DNA of 64,000 nucleotides, taken from Desmodus rotundus. Taxonomy: Eukaryota > Chordata > Mammalia > Chiroptera > Phyllostomidae. The notes beneath the pieces were generated by a model, which saw only the letters and a program-made list of their open reading frames with translations, did no database searches and was not told the origin of the DNA. A program made the position numbers and the translations under genes. Position 1 is the stretch's first letter. Each line of letters begins with the position of its first letter. Of the stretch, positions 47,416 to 59,550 are shown one piece after another. The stretch spans positions 95,879,705 through 95,943,704 of the forward strand of contig NC_071398.1 in the NCBI RefSeq assembly GCF_022682495.2, written 5' to 3'.

Positions 47416-47484
47416 GTTGCTAGGTTGTAATGGAAGTTACTGGCTTTCCCTAAGCAACTTAACTTGGCATGTTTGCCTAGCAAC
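47416..47484. promoter_or_regulatory. Inverted GTTGCTAGG / CCTAGCAAC pair resembling RFX X-boxes
   Basis: GTTGCTAGG (47,416-47,424) and its exact inverse CCTAGCAAC (47,476-47,484) flank 51 bases. The right copy extends to GTTTGCCTAGCAAC, close to the X-box pattern GTTGCC-AT-GGCAAC bound by RFX factors. It lies about 1.5 kb upstream of the putative first exon in otherwise repeat-free DNA. Function is inferred from motif shape only. Confidence 0.35.
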
Positions 47485-48619
47485 AGCCGCTAAAACCTTC
47501 TGTTGTGGAAGGTTCCCTAGGAGTGAGAAGAAGGGAGGAGGAGGAGAAGCAGGAACAGATTAATCTGTTTTTCCTAGCAGTGGACGGAGGCCCAGCGGTT
47601 TGGGGTGGGAGATAGCCTTTAGGTCAGCGCAGGCTAGCCTAATACCTTTGTGGAAGCTGGGAAATTTGCTGTTGGTAGGACTGGGGTTACTAATGAATAG
47701 GTTGAAGACAAGGTTACAGATTTAGTTCACTTCAAAAGCAGTCATTTCCAATCAATAGAAAGACATCAGTAGGTCTAAAAAGAAGCTGAAATCTGAGTAG
47801 CAGGAGGATGCTAGCAACTTAAAAAGAACTCTCCCCTGCCCAGAGTTTAGGAGGGTGTGTGACATATCATTTACACAAAATAGAAAAAACTCCATCTGTC
47901 CTAGTGACTGGATTTTATCACGATGAAGACAGAAGCGTCTCTAAGAGTACAGCACTTTCCGTCGTATTGGCGATGTGAGCAGTAGAGAAAAGACAGGAAA
48001 GCAAAATCTCTGCGCCCGTGGCAAAACAAACAAAAAAACACCCCAAAACAAAACAGGGGGATGGCGATGCAGAGAACTACTAACTGGGTGCATATTTGTG
48101 GACCATCTCTCTCCTCTGTTCTAATTAGACGATTTATTTTGAAATTAGGACTGCATGGTACGAAAAGCATTCCATTTCTCGCCCTTCTCAAACGCCAGGA
48201 CCTGGCTAAACCGAATTGCTTTGCAGGGGTTTTCCATTACCCCAGAGCAAAATGACTCCTTGTCCCTAAGGGAGAAGAAACTTTCAGTTTTCACGAGGTT
48301 AGCTTTTATGCCCCGGAGTTCTTCCAGGAGCCGAATCTTTTCCTGCCCCCTCCCGCCCCCCGCCCCTTCCTTCCCCGGAGAGCTCGTACTGCTCTCGGGG
48401 GCCTGGGGTCACATTCTGGAGCGGCGAGCGTGCGGGCCTGTGGCCCGGTTCGCCCTGGTGGGAGGCAGAACTCTTTGGGAAGTCTTGAGAGGGGTGACTA
48501 GGGCAAAGCTGGTGTGATGAAGAACCTGCATAACGTGAAGTAAGAACTAATTCTTCTGCGGTGGGGGAGGCGAGCTAACGCAAAGGAGCAGTTAGAACGG
48601 GGGACGAGAGCTGAGAAAC
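47485..48619. other. Upstream flank of the CpG island
   Basis: This is largely non-repetitive DNA rising in GC content towards 48.3 kb (CCCGCCCCCCGCCCC-like run at about 48,351-48,364). No coding exon was recognised on either strand. Confidence 0.45.
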
Positions 48620-48959
48620 CAAGGGATTGGGGCAGTGCGCGGTGGGATGGCACCGTCAGGAATTTTCCAATTCACCCTCACTGCCTGGCCACCGGCCCGT
48701 GGGGCGCAGGGGCGCCCGGGGGGTTGGGCCGGGCGGACGCAGGAACCTGTTCGCCCGCTCCCGGATAGTTGCGCTCCCCAGCCTGGCGGAGCGCGTCGCC
48801 AGCCTCGCCGCGGGGCATCGGCGGCCGGTGACTCAGAGCCGCCCACCCGCGCTGGCCCCGCCCCTCCACTGGCTCCGCCCCCGGAAGGCGGGACCTCGCC
48901 CCGGGCTCCGCCCTGGGATCCGCCCCAGTCTCCGCGGCGGGCGGGAGCCCGAGGAAGAG

Positions 48960-49235
48960 GAAGGGGACGAGAACTAGAGCGACCGGGCGGAGGAGGAGGA
49001 GGAGGAGGAGGAAGAGGAGGCCGACCAACAAGATGGCCCCTGCTGCCGGAGCAGCCCCAGCAGCAGCAGGTGGGGGGCCGGAGGCGGCGCTGGCGGTGGC
49101 GGCGGCCGGGGCCCGGCGGCCTGGGACAGAGTCCGAGTCGACGGTGGCGGCGGCGGCGGCGGCGGTGGCTGCCGCAGCGGCGGCGACGGCCGCGGGGACT
49201 CGGAGCTGAGAGGAGCTGCTGCTCGGACCAGCGCG
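48960..49235 (+). other. Putative non-coding first exon (5' boundary approximate)
   Basis: The exon is placed between the GC-box cluster and the donor GCGCG|GTGAGC, with the GT at 49,236-49,237. It contains a (GGA)n run (48,989-49,020), a YY1-like element and (GGC)n at about 49,145-49,165, all common in 5' UTRs of mammalian regulatory genes. A second consensus donor GCGGG|GTGAGT lies at 49,471, so a longer alternative exon is plausible. I could not identify the gene. The start is a guess because dispersed initiation cannot be read from sequence. Confidence 0.55.
49033..49209 (+). CDS. 58-residue upstream ORF in the first exon
   Basis: The ATG sits in AAGATGGCC, a good initiation context with G at +4. 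The frame stays open for 58 codons of Ala/Gly-rich sequence (starting MAPAAGAAPAAAGGG, with a poly-Ala stretch) and ends at TGA 49,207-49,209, 26 bases before the donor. It ends inside the exon, so it cannot be the start of the main protein and would act as an upstream ORF reducing downstream translation. The ATG overlaps the YY1-like site, so it may instead be only a promoter motif, and transcription could begin downstream of it. The alanine runs arise from GGC repeats, so selection for the peptide is doubtful. Confidence 0.35.
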   Translation: MAPAAGAAPAAAGGGPEAALAVAAAGARRPGTESESTVAAAAAAVAAAAAATAAGTRS

Positions 49236-51639
49236 GTGAGCGGGCGGCGGCGGCGGCGGCGGGGGGCGCGGGGCGGCGCGGCCCGGCCTCGGTCGGGAAC
49301 AATAGGCGGCGGCGGCGGGGAAGGGGCTGTCCCAGCCGGTGCTCCGCTCCGGGGCCGCGTCCGCCCGCCCGCCCGCCGGGCCGCAGGCCCGGGGAGCGGC
49401 CGGGGGGCTTGTCAGTGGCCAGCGGCGTTTAGGCCTCAGGCCTCGGCTTGGCGCCGGGCGGGCCCGCGGGGTGAGTAGGCCGTGGGGCTGCGGGGACACC
49501 GCCCTGGACCGCAGGAGGGGCGCGGGCTTCGGCCGGAGGGAGGGGGCAGCCGGCTGCCCGACTCCGCTGCGACCGCCGGGGCCCGGCCCGGAGGGGACCG
49601 CGTCCGGGCGGCGCTCCCGGGCCCCCCAGCCTGCGGGGCGGCGGGGGGTGGGGTGACGGCGACTGTAAACAGGCGCCGCCTCCGCCGCCCTCCCTCCCGG
49701 GGCCGCTCGGTCCCCAGCCCCTTCGGGCGCTCCCTGGCCCGGCCGAGTGGGTTTTACGACGTCTGCTTCCCTGGAGATGGAGCCAGATAGTCTCCTTTCT
49801 TCCTGGCGGCTGTGGATGCAGGTGTCTCTTTGGAAGCATATAAGTACACCACCAAAAAAATAAAAATAATAATAATGATGTGCGAAGTCAAAGGTGATTA
49901 GCGAGATGGGGTGGAGAGGGATGGATGGAGTCTAAGGGATGCCCCTGCTCTTCAAACCTCTCTGGGCTTCGGTTCTCTCGGAACATCGGGTCAGAGCGGG
50001 ACAAGGGCGCTTTGGGAGCGCTGGTAACTCCTGACATCCCCGAACAGTCCACGAAACTGGAAACAAAGCCACTTACTGGCAACGCGGAGACAAACTGTAG
50101 TGTTTGAATAGAACTTTTCTTCCCACGAAGCGCTGTGCATTATTCATGTGCCGCAGAAGAAACAACGGCGACTGGCGTGGAGTGGGCCCGGGGAGGCGTT
50201 CCTGCAGGAGACCGGAGGGCTCGTCTGCAGGCTAGAGAGCTCCGTGTGTCCTGTCTGTCTCGTGTTCTAATTTTGGCTTTCAGGAATTTGTCCTAAAATT
50301 ATTCAAGACCAGGCCGTTCCTCTGAGTTGGACGTTTGGTTTCTGAAGCGGATTTCATACGATTTCAAAAACGTTGTTATAATTTTCAAAAATTGGAAACA
50401 ACTGTTCTGTTTTGACTGTTTTGGGCTTATCAAGAGGCAGCTGTTCATTGTATTTGCCCTTAGGGTAGTGGTGTATGAAACTGCAACAGGGAGTTGGTAT
50501 TTCTCCTAAACTTAGTTTTTAAAAGGCATCTCCCAAGCCCATTTCTAAGGGAGGCAGAAGAATGATTCAAGTTACTGCTATTCCAGTTTCTACCTAGGTG
50601 TGCAGAAATTTATATTAAAATTGTTTGGCTGTCTTGCTCGCCAGTCTTCAACGCTAAATGGGGTGATCCATCTAGTTTGTATTCTTAAAAGGAAGATGGG
50701 CCTGTGCAGAGAACATGCCAGTTAATATTGCTCACCCATGTTCATAGTGATTCAAAGCACTTTCAGGTTATGTAGTGTATGAAATTTAATGAGCCGCACT
50801 AGTTCTTAGTTCTTCCACAAGGGTTGACAGTAAATAGCAATTGGATAAACGTGGAGGTTGAACTGTCTTGTGTAGGAAGACTGAGAGTGGACGCCTATGA
50901 ATGACTTAATTTATGCACAGCCTAAGTAATGTGCATGTTTTGACTTTTTCAAGTGATGGGGAGAGAACAACTTTCACATGGCTCCTGCTAATGTGAGTTT
51001 TCTGGGAATAAGTTTCAGAAGGGAAACTAAGGGTTCAAATCTATGATTCTTCTTTTATGCTGAATTTTATTAGGTCAGTACAGAATGCAAGTAAAGTTTA
51101 TATTGCAGTGACTCTTATTTTTTTCTGTGACCCTCAAGCTATTACAATAACTTTAGTAACTTAAAAGTTTGTAAATTGTTTAAGTGGTTAGTGTGCTTTG
51201 TTATTAAAAAATCTCATGTTGTGTCAAGGACTAATTTGCCTCATACCTAATACCATTATTCTGAAAACAAAGCTTTATAAGTATTAAGGTTTTGTATTTG
51301 AAATTGGATGTTGATCCAGCAATTTCTGGGTTAAATCTGGGTCCCTATTTCTGTTTAACATTGAGAAATCTCTTAGAGAATTCTGTTTTTAATTGTCAAA
51401 ACTTCTTAAAGATGTGATCTCTCAACTGTCATATCTTCATTATCAATGTTTATTCTGATTATTTCAGTTCAGAATTTTTCAACTAATATTTAAGAATTTT
51501 GTCCTAAGAAGTTTCAGGACCATAGCTTAAGAATCAGACTTGCATTTTCTTGGTATATTGAAAGTTTATGTATGTTTGGTTTATTTGAAAATATTTGAAA
51601 AAGTTTTTTTGTATGTAAAAAAATTACAGTTTTTCCAAG

Positions 51640-51800
51640 TAAATTTGTTGAATGGATAAGCACATTCTCATTTAATCCTCCTAGTTAGGCTGTAATATTC
51701 TCATGTTATCTATGAAGAATCTGAGGCTGGAGTAGCTAAGTAGCAAAAAGGTCACATGATTAATAGGTAAAAGTTTACTCAAACCTAGGTGTCGCCGACA
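51640..51800 (+). repeat. MIR SINE
   Basis: 'CATTCTCATTTAATCCTCCTAG', 'CTATGAAGAATCTGAGGCTG' and 'AGTTTACTCAAACCTAGGTG' are recognisable MIR text. Confidence 0.6.
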
Positions 51801-53219
51801 CAAATAAGATGCTTTACTACTGCAACCATGTGTCTCAGGGTTAAACATTGAAGCATCTTGTTTTGACCATGAACTATGTCTTGTAATACTGTACTTGCCT
51901 GTAGTCCTCGTATCCTTTCTATTACCATTATTTGTACCCTGCCAAATACTTATAAGTTTGAGAAAGTATTTATTCATGTGAATGACAAAAGAAACACTTA
52001 CTTTTGCTTTTGCAGGTCTAAATACTTTCAGTGTAGAAATTCATACCATTTCCATAGGACAGACTCGTGGAATTGCTATAACTGTTTCATGACTTGAATT
52101 TGCTATATAAGCAGTTACTAAGTTGTGCCTTTGAAATACATAATGAAAATTCAGAAATGATTTTAGTGACTTTCAGTGATGTTTAAAGTTGAGTGGGTCA
52201 ACATTTGAAATTCTTCATTTACATTTTTAAAAGGCATAGATCATTTAGAATTCTGTAGCATTTTTTTAATCTCTTGATCTTAGAGCTTGAAATGGAGTTT
52301 GATGAGGTCTAATCAGTCTGCACTTGTATATATATATCTTGAAAGTGGTTGGCATCCAACTGAGTGAAGAATAAACTGATAAATGATCCTTGTTTGGTGG
52401 ACACCTTGGAGCAAGATGCTCCTTGGCAGGGTACACTGACCTGGTTTAGCTCTGGCCCTGTCCGTGCCTAGGAGTGCGTGTGTCTCGGGTTGGTTTCCAG
52501 TGGATTTACATTCTCAGACTGGCCTGCATCAAAACAGTCACAGTAGACCTCGGAATGAGCCTGTTCCACAGTGTCCCCTTTAAGGCTCCTCTTTTCTTTA
52601 ATCCTAGAGTCTAGACGGGATTTGGACTCGCCTTAGAGGTTATGACATAAGATGAATTTTGTCGGGCATTTATACAGAGGAATTTTTCTCCAAAGTTTCT
52701 TAAGGTAGATTCTATACATTTTCAAGTGTGAAGCGTACTAATTGATGTAATGTTGCCCTGCATCCCTAAGACAGCTTTAGCATCTTTATTTGTGTCCGTG
52801 TTGGCCATTCTTGTGCTTGTTTACTTTTTATGTAACATTACAGACTTCTTATCAGTTCACAATGTTTTCCTGATGGGTTGAGGTTCGGGAAAAGAATTCT
52901 AGTAAAAATTTTGAATTCACCTTACATGCACAGTTAAGTTGACTGAAATTGCATTCTGTCATAGAGGAATAAATGTTTTAAGGTTCATTGATATTTTTCT
53001 TTGAGACTATTTGCAAATGTATGTCAACAATGTTCTTTTGATGTTTGTTGAGCATTTTAGCTCTGATGTCAGTATACTCCTGAGCAAATATGGTAATAAT
53101 TTAACTTGTAATGCATTTTAGCTAAAATCTCTAAGATCTAAACAGAATTTGAACATGGTAACACTATTTTGAAGAAGAGAAGAGTTCTGTAGGGGTCAGT
53201 TTTGTCTATCATAACACTC

Positions 53220-53440
53220 ATTTTTCCCTGAGGTTTAATTCATATAACATAAAATTAACCAGTAAGCAGTACAGTAGCAGTACATTCACTATGTTTTGCA
53301 ACTCACACCTCTAATTCCATGGTATTTTTATCACCCCAGAAAGAAACTATACTTATTAAGCAGTTACTTTCCATCCCCTCTCTCCCTAGTTTCTGGCTAC
53401 CACCATTCTACTTTCTGTCTCTTTGGATTTAATAGAAAAT
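53220..53440 (-). repeat. L1 3' region, antisense
   Basis: Plus-strand 'GAGGTTTAATTCATATAACA', 'AAAATTAACCAGTAAGC', 'CATTCACTATGTTTTGCAAC' and 'TTTCTGGCTACCACCATTCT' is the reverse complement of L1M 3' sequence, the same section as at 38.6-38.8 kb. Confidence 0.65.
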
Positions 53441-55164
53441 TGTTTTGAGCCAAGATTGAAGAAGAGTGCTATGTATAGTTGACATTACAGGAAAAAACTT
53501 TGGGATCTGATTGCTAGCCATCAAAACCCACCTTATTCTTCACATGCTTCTCCAAGTACAACAGGCTGCTGCCAGGGACTTTTTATGGAAGAAAAGTTGA
53601 AAATCACAATTTGCAGTTTTAGTTGTGATCACTCCGAAGGAGTTGTACTCACTCTCAGACTATTTGTATTTCCTCATTGGGTTGTGAGCATTAACTAAGT
53701 TTCAATGTTACATACAAGTGTAAGTGATTTATTTAGTCTGTTATCTACAAGTTGTTTGCCTTTTGGTTTTTCCCAATGTATAGAAACAACTTGGAACACT
53801 AACAGACTTATTCGGACTTATTTGAGGTTATATTGGGAAATGATTGTTAGATTAAAACTCTTTGATTTTATCGTTATGAATCTAACTTGGTGACCATTTT
53901 ATTCAGCTAATTTTCGAGAATATTTGGAGTTATGATTTGTCTGGCACTCTGCATTTTATCTCTTGTTTAATAAATCTTAGAACCTTGATCTTGGCTTTAT
54001 ATATGACTCGCTCCAAAAATATAAGACACTGTTACAGAGCCAATTGGTATTTAGCTTTTTTGGGTTGTTTTAGATGGTTGATTGAGGAACAAAAGAATTA
54101 GGTTTGTTTTTCTTTCTGGGATAATGTAATAAAGTTGGACTTTCTGTAAATTTAAAGTTTCTACTAAGTTTGAAGTTTCAGTTTTAGGCTAAAATATTCT
54201 TTTATCCTTATCTTAAATTCAAAATGGTACTTCCCCTAGTTAAATTGAAATCTTAAAATGTATGATGAGAAGTGAAATACAGATTTCATGCTATTAGTAA
54301 AGGAGGTCTAAGTGGAAAAGAAGAATTTAAATTTTGATACTAATCTCTCCCTTTTTAGGGAAAGTGTAATTAATAACTTTAGGTCTTAGGACAACTTAAG
54401 AAGTTATGAAAAAGAATTAAATGAGAATATTTAGGGCTCAATGTAGTAAAATTTCTGCTTTTTTAACAGTGAGTATTTTTTTCAGGACAGTATCAATTTT
54501 TTTGTAAATATATTTCTGTGTTTTTGTATATCATTAATTTTTTATAGTGGCCTTTATTGAAAAGCTAGTACACTAAATTTAATCATAAAAATAACATCTT
54601 TAAGTGGGTGATGTTCAGAGAGCTGTGCTTGAAAATGCGGTTTAGTGGAAGGTTTGTGAATGAAACAGAATTGTTATATTTCTAGCTTTATTACAGAACA
54701 GTGTTTTATCTATCCAGCTTCCAGGTTGGAACAAGAAGTAGATAAAAAAGACCTTTAAGTCTCACACGATTAATGAACTGAGTCATCTGAGAAGGCACTG
54801 GTTTAGAAGATCTCTTGCTTGTGCTAATTCTGTGAAGTTTGATTGTCTGTTTTCTAATCCCACAGTGGATTAAAAGGTGCCAGTCAGATGTGGGAGTGGA
54901 AGCAGTAAGGGGAAGGAGGACAGACAGCAAGGAAGGGGGCAGGGAGGAAACCACATTAGTGAGGCCGTGTAGTGGAGGGACAGGACCTCATGAGACTGAG
55001 TGTATCGTTAATTAACTGTTGCATTGTGCTATATGACTTATTCAAAAGGTTTAGAGAAGAATAAGAAAGAAAAAGATGACTTCAGATTTTAAGAGTGCCT
55101 GATGAAAAATTTATTGTAGGGAAAATTCAATTATGCATGTAATTTGAGGAATCATAAAAATATA

Positions 55165-55375
55165 TACGGGTATTTTAGACCATAGACTTTGGCGTTGGAT
55201 CTGGCTAGGTTCTCATCTTCCACCACTTCAGTGTTATCATTCTTCATCTGTAAAAACAGAAGTGGTAATAACTTCCCTCAAAGATAGTTTTGAAATTCAA
55301 ATGAGATAACATACACCTTTATAGTTAGTACCTGACATCTAGTACCCACTGAATAAATGTTATTTTCATCCTTAA
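55165..55375 (+). repeat. MIR SINE
   Basis: 'GACTTTGGCGTTGGATCTGG', 'TCATTCTTCATCTGTAAAAAC', 'AATGAGATAACATACACC' and 'CACTGAATAAATGTTA' follow MIR order. Confidence 0.65.
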
Positions 55376-55619
55376 GTTTTGTTTAACAAAAATCATTTTA
55401 GAAAGCTATTCATCTAGAATATTTGAAACACATGGTTCTGCTACAAAATGTTAATATTTGAGCTACGTATAAATTTTGTATAGTTTAGTATTAACTATGC
55501 TTGTATTTTTGGGGTGGTGGTCAGAAATGAAATACTATTCTCATTTTCTTCCCACCAGTCTTTCCTTAATGTGGATCCATACTGTTTAGTACCAGCCACT
55601 AGCTACATGTGGCTTCTTA

Positions 55620-56040
55620 AATATAAACATTTTTATAGGCTTTATTTTTTGAATAGTTTTAGGTTTATAGAAAAAATTGCATCAAAAGTACACAGTTTCC
55701 ATATACAGCTTCCCACAGTTACCTCTGTTATCATGTTGCATTAGTGTGGTACATTTATTATAATTGATGAACCAGTATTGGCAAATTGTTACTAACTAAA
55801 ATCCATGTTTACATTCGGCTTCACTCTTTGTGTTGTACAGTTCTATGGGCAAGATTGTCTTCCTTAATAATGAAGCCCTGGCTGGGTAGCTCAGGTGGCT
55901 AGAGCACTGTCCCCATACCCACAGGTTGCAGGTTTGATCCCTGGTCAGGACACATGCAAGAAGAAGCATGTATTAGAAACAGAAATAGAATATTTCCGTC
56001 ATCTCAGAAAGTTCTGTTGAAGAGTGCAATATATAGACTA
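55620..56040 (-). repeat. L1M 3' region, antisense, interrupted by a SINE
   Basis: 'GTTTTAGGTTTATAGAAAAA', 'GTACACAGTTTCCATATACA', 'GTGTGGTACATTTATTATAA' and 'TTGGCAAATTGTTACTAACT' is reverse-complement L1M 3' UTR. After the SINE at 55,872-55,975 the text 'AGAATATTTCCGTCATCTC' continues the same element. Confidence 0.6.
55872..55975 (+). mobile_element. Ves-related SINE, 3'-truncated, older subtype
   Basis: AGCCCTGGCTGGGTAGCTCAG, 'GGTTGCAGGTTTGATCCCTGG' and 'CAGGACACATGCAAGAA' identify the tRNA-like head. The CT tract and tail are missing. Confidence 0.8.
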
Positions 56041-56142
56041 TTTCCCCAAGGTCCAGTTCGTCATTTATGTTCATTCTCAAAGAGAGTTTATCTATTTACA
56101 AGGCCTCAATTTATCCTCGAGCCTACATTTTCAGTGCCTTAT

Positions 56143-56305
56143 CTCCCCTGGCCAGGTAGCTCGGTCACGATTCACCAAGGTTGGACGTTCGATCCCTGGT
56201 CAGGGCACATAGACGAATCAACCAATGAATGCATAAGTGAGTGGAACCACAGACTGATATTTCTCTTCTCTCAAGTCAGTAAATAAAAAATGAAAAAAAA
56301 AAATA
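56143..56305 (+). mobile_element. Ves-related tRNA SINE, older short subtype with head deletion
   Basis: CTCCCCTGGCCAGGTAGCTCG, 'GACGTTCGATCCCTGGTCAGG', 'CGAATCAACCAATGAATGC' and 'TCAGTAAATAAAAAATG' with an A-rich tail. The piece between the A-box and B-box is shortened. Confidence 0.85.
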
Positions 56306-57944
56306 AATCCTTTATCCCCCCAAAGACCCAACCTTTCCAAATGTTGTTCATGGTAGCATGGTTTCTTCCGTTTCCTATCAGGACATCCATTGTCTTTCAG
56401 TCTGCTCTTCGTTGTTCCTCACCTGGAGTCACCCTTTCCTTTCTCACCCTCCTCTAAACCTTTTGAATACTTACCAGAGGTGTATAGATCTCAGAGCTAA
56501 TAAATGGCATAGCTGAGATGAGAATTTAGATCTCCCTGTTTCAGTTCTCTCTTGGGATCGCTGTTGTTGGGTTTGCTTTTACAATCACTTCTGAAAAAAG
56601 TGATTCTAACTTCAAAACTTATAATCCCTTCACTTATGCAATGAAGGGATTATGGAGTACTATTTGATTATATACTATGTAATTCAAAACTTATAAATCA
56701 GAATTACAGACTTGCTATAGATTTAATAAATAGTGATGCATTATCTTATTCTTTAAACAATTAGAATCTTAAATAAAGAACTTTATCCTATTTAGTGGAT
56801 TTTTTTCTTTAGTTTATGATGGAATTTTTTTCTCCAAGTTTGACCCATTTTAGATAACAAATTAATTTCCGGTACTAATACAAATTGGTTGGCAAGGGTG
56901 AATAGAATTTAACTAACCATTATTATTTTCCAGAATTATCTGTTGGCACTGATTTACATTTGGATTCTATTCAAGCTACATTTTGATCTGTACAGTCCAA
57001 ATGGGTCACTATATGAACTTGTATTTTCCTGAACTCATCATGGTAAAGTTTCCAGAGCTTGAAAAGTGGAGAGCTTCGGGGTCAGTCCCTTCTGTGTTTT
57101 GAGGTGGGCGGTACCGCTATTTGTGCTGAGTACTCATGCTCTGTACGGCCCTGATTTGACCTTCTCTGCATGCTGGTTTTGCTTGCTCAACAGTCCATTT
57201 TTGTGGAGACGTTCTGTTAAAGTACTGTACTTAAAAAAATACACACCCTTGATTTAAACTTCATTTTGAGTGCTTTCCCTATAATTACTGCTTTTAAAAC
57301 ACATATTTTATGTCAATTTTCACATTAATTACTCCATTAACTGTTTTGATTGAAACTGCCACTCTTTGCTCAAATCTAGCCTTTCTTTGAATTTATTAAA
57401 AACTTAAAATAAATGTAAGGCATTACATTTATTTAGAAAAATTGAATTACGGGTTCTTTGCATTGACTCATTTGATCCAAGTTGGTTGTCTCAGAAATGT
57501 CATTTTGTTCTGTGGGACTGAACTGGGTGAAAGCCTGCTCACAAGGGCACAAAAGACCCTCCATTTTTTTTCTTTCTACCAGTATTTTTCTAAATGTTGG
57601 CTATTTGAAATAAGAAAATTCTTAAAATAGAAAATGTTTAAATCTCTTTAAATGCATTGAAGAGTAATTTAGACTATCACAAAGCCTAAATAGGCAATAT
57701 TCTTATGAAAGAAAGCATCATTGAATATTGAAGTAGTAGCTCCTGTTCCTCTAAATGACTGGCATTATTCAGTTCATTGTACTCAGAGGTTAAGATAAAA
57801 CTTTAGTAATCTTCTGTGGGGCATAATGCCACAATCACCATTATTTGATGATTTTAGGGGAGCAGAGGGGAAAGAATGGGACAGCAAATTCTATCAACAG
57901 AATCCTCATACTGGAGAGCAATTTCAGGTTCAGTTGTTGATTTT

Positions 57945-59300
57945 TAAAAAAATTTTCTTGCTTGTAAAGACTATTTTTAGAGCAAGTTTAGGTTCTTAGC
58001 AAAGTTAAAAAGAAGGTACTAAGATTTCCCATCAACTCTTTCCCTGCACACACCTGTGGCTCTTCCCTCATCATCAACATCTGCCACCGGATGGGTACAT
58101 TTTGGTACAGTCGATGGACCTCCATTGACACTGGAAGCCCATAGTTTACATCAGGGTTTGCTCTTGGTGTTGTACACTCTGGGGGTGTGGACAAATGTAG
58201 AACATGTATCCATCGTGATAGTATGTATCATACAGAGTATTTTCCTTGCCCAAAAAGTCCTGTGTGCTTTGCCTGCTCATCCCTTCTTAGGCCAACTCCT
58301 AGCAACCACTGATCTTTTTATTGTCCCCCTAGTTTGCCTTTTCCAGAATGTCCTGTAGTTGGGATTGTTAAACAAAAATTTTCATGGCGAAAGCTTTTCT
58401 AAAAGAAAGGGTTTATTAAGACTATGCTAGCTTTTCTGGCCGGTGTGACTCAGTTGGCTGGAGCTTCGTCCCATAACCGAGGGGTTGCTGGTTTGATTCC
58501 TGTTCAGGGCACATACCTAGGTTGTGGGTTCTGTCCCCCACCTGGGCATGTACAGGAGGCAGCCCATCAGTGATTCTCTCACATGGGTGTTTATCTTTCT
58601 CTCTCTCTCTCTAAAAGCAATGAAAAAAAAAAAAAAGATGCTAGCCAGGGAAAGACCTGGTCCTGGGGCCTGCGGTCTAACCCACCAGGGGCAGGGCTGG
58701 AGGGAGAAGACAGCACGTTCTCCATCCTAGAATGGACGGGCTCTTTTATGTCAGCAGTTTGGGGAAGGAAGATGTAAGTTGTTCTGAAAGAATTTACATC
58801 GGCTGTAAACACGGGGTGGGAGAAGCGGAGGCAGGGCCAGTTCAGGGTCAGGCGCAGAGTCTGTAAGGAAGGGGTGTTTGCTCTTCAGGATTGGTCCCGA
58901 GCAATTGTCTGGAAAGCTTATGCATAAACAAGAGGCAGCGGCACCTCGTGGTCGGCTATTCCATCTCTCCAGGTAATTGTGGAAATAGCCACCATAGGGT
59001 TGTTTCCCGTTTGTTTTTGGCTTTTATGAATAAAGCTGTTATGAATATTCTTATATGTTTGTATGTCTTTTGGTGGACATATGTAGTCATTTCTTTTATA
59101 TAAATACCTATGAGTAGAATTTTTGGGTCATTTTGTTTGGCCTAAGTAGATTATAGCCAGTTTTCCACAGTGAACAAACCGAATTACACGGCCATCAGCA
59201 TTGTGTGAGAATTTCACGTGTTCATATTCTGTTTAATACTTGGTACTGTCAGTTTGAACAATTTTAGCCATTCTGGTGGGTGTATCTCATTGTCATTTCA
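57945..59300 (-). repeat. L1M 3' region, antisense, split by a Ves SINE
   Basis: Left part (57,945-58,375): 'CATCATCAACATCTGCCACC', 'CACTGGAAGCCCATAGTTTA', 'CCAGAATGTCCTGTAGTTGG'. Right part (about 58,975-59,300): 'GCTTTTATGAATAAAGCTGTT', 'TGAGTAGAATTTTTGGGTCA', 'CATTCTGGTGGGTGTATCTC'. Both are reverse-complement L1 text in collinear order. The 58.4-58.97 kb gap contains the SINE and about 330 bp that I cannot assign. Confidence 0.65.
58433..58637 (+). mobile_element. Ves SINE inserted next to antisense L1
   Basis: CTGGCCGGTGTGACTCAGTTG, 'GGTTTGATTCCTGTTCAGGG', 'GGTTGTGGGTTCTGTCCCCC', a (CT)n tract and a 15-base A tail. ATGCTAGC appears just before (about 58,424) and just after (about 58,638), consistent with a short target duplication. 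Confidence 0.9.
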
Positions 59301-59550
59301 ATTTCCCTCACAATTAATGGTATCCTGTAACTCTTCAGTAAGTATATTATACGTATGTATATCCCAATATGTATGTATATCATATGCTTATTGGCCATTA
59401 TCATATGCTTATCCCCTTTTGTGAAATGTCTGCTCAAGTCAGTGGTCCTTTTTTTATTGCGTTGGTTTGTCATCAAAGAAAATGTAGTAGCAGCTGTGAG
59501 GAGGGGGCAAGAACAGAGTAGGAGGCGGACATAGTTAAAGGTCACTGCGG

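Larger units (their letters stand above)
48620..49760 (+). promoter_or_regulatory. CpG-island promoter
   Basis: CpG dinucleotides become very frequent from about 48,620 and stop near 49,760, in an otherwise CpG-poor window. Visible elements include GC boxes (CCCCGCCCC at 48,856-48,864 and another near 48,875), an AP-1 site TGACTCA (48,829-48,835), a YY1-like AAGATGGC (49,030-49,037) and no convincing TATA box. This is the usual layout of a broadly expressed mammalian promoter with dispersed initiation. Splice donors inside the island point to rightward transcription. Divergent transcription to the left is possible but no leftward exon was identified. Confidence 0.9.

Noticed and set aside
48592..49839. 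Long overlapping open frames (up to 273 codons) on both strands of the CpG island
   Set aside because: They are Arg/Pro/Gly/Ala-rich products of extreme GC content, open in several frames on both strands at once, and cross the splice donors. Only the short frame at 49,033-49,209 has a positional argument, and it is listed at low confidence.
52001..52097. TTTTGCTTTTGCAG as an acceptor with a following exon
   Set aside because: The acceptor is reasonable, but no donor follows at a sensible distance and the downstream sequence is AT-rich with no conserved coding sense.
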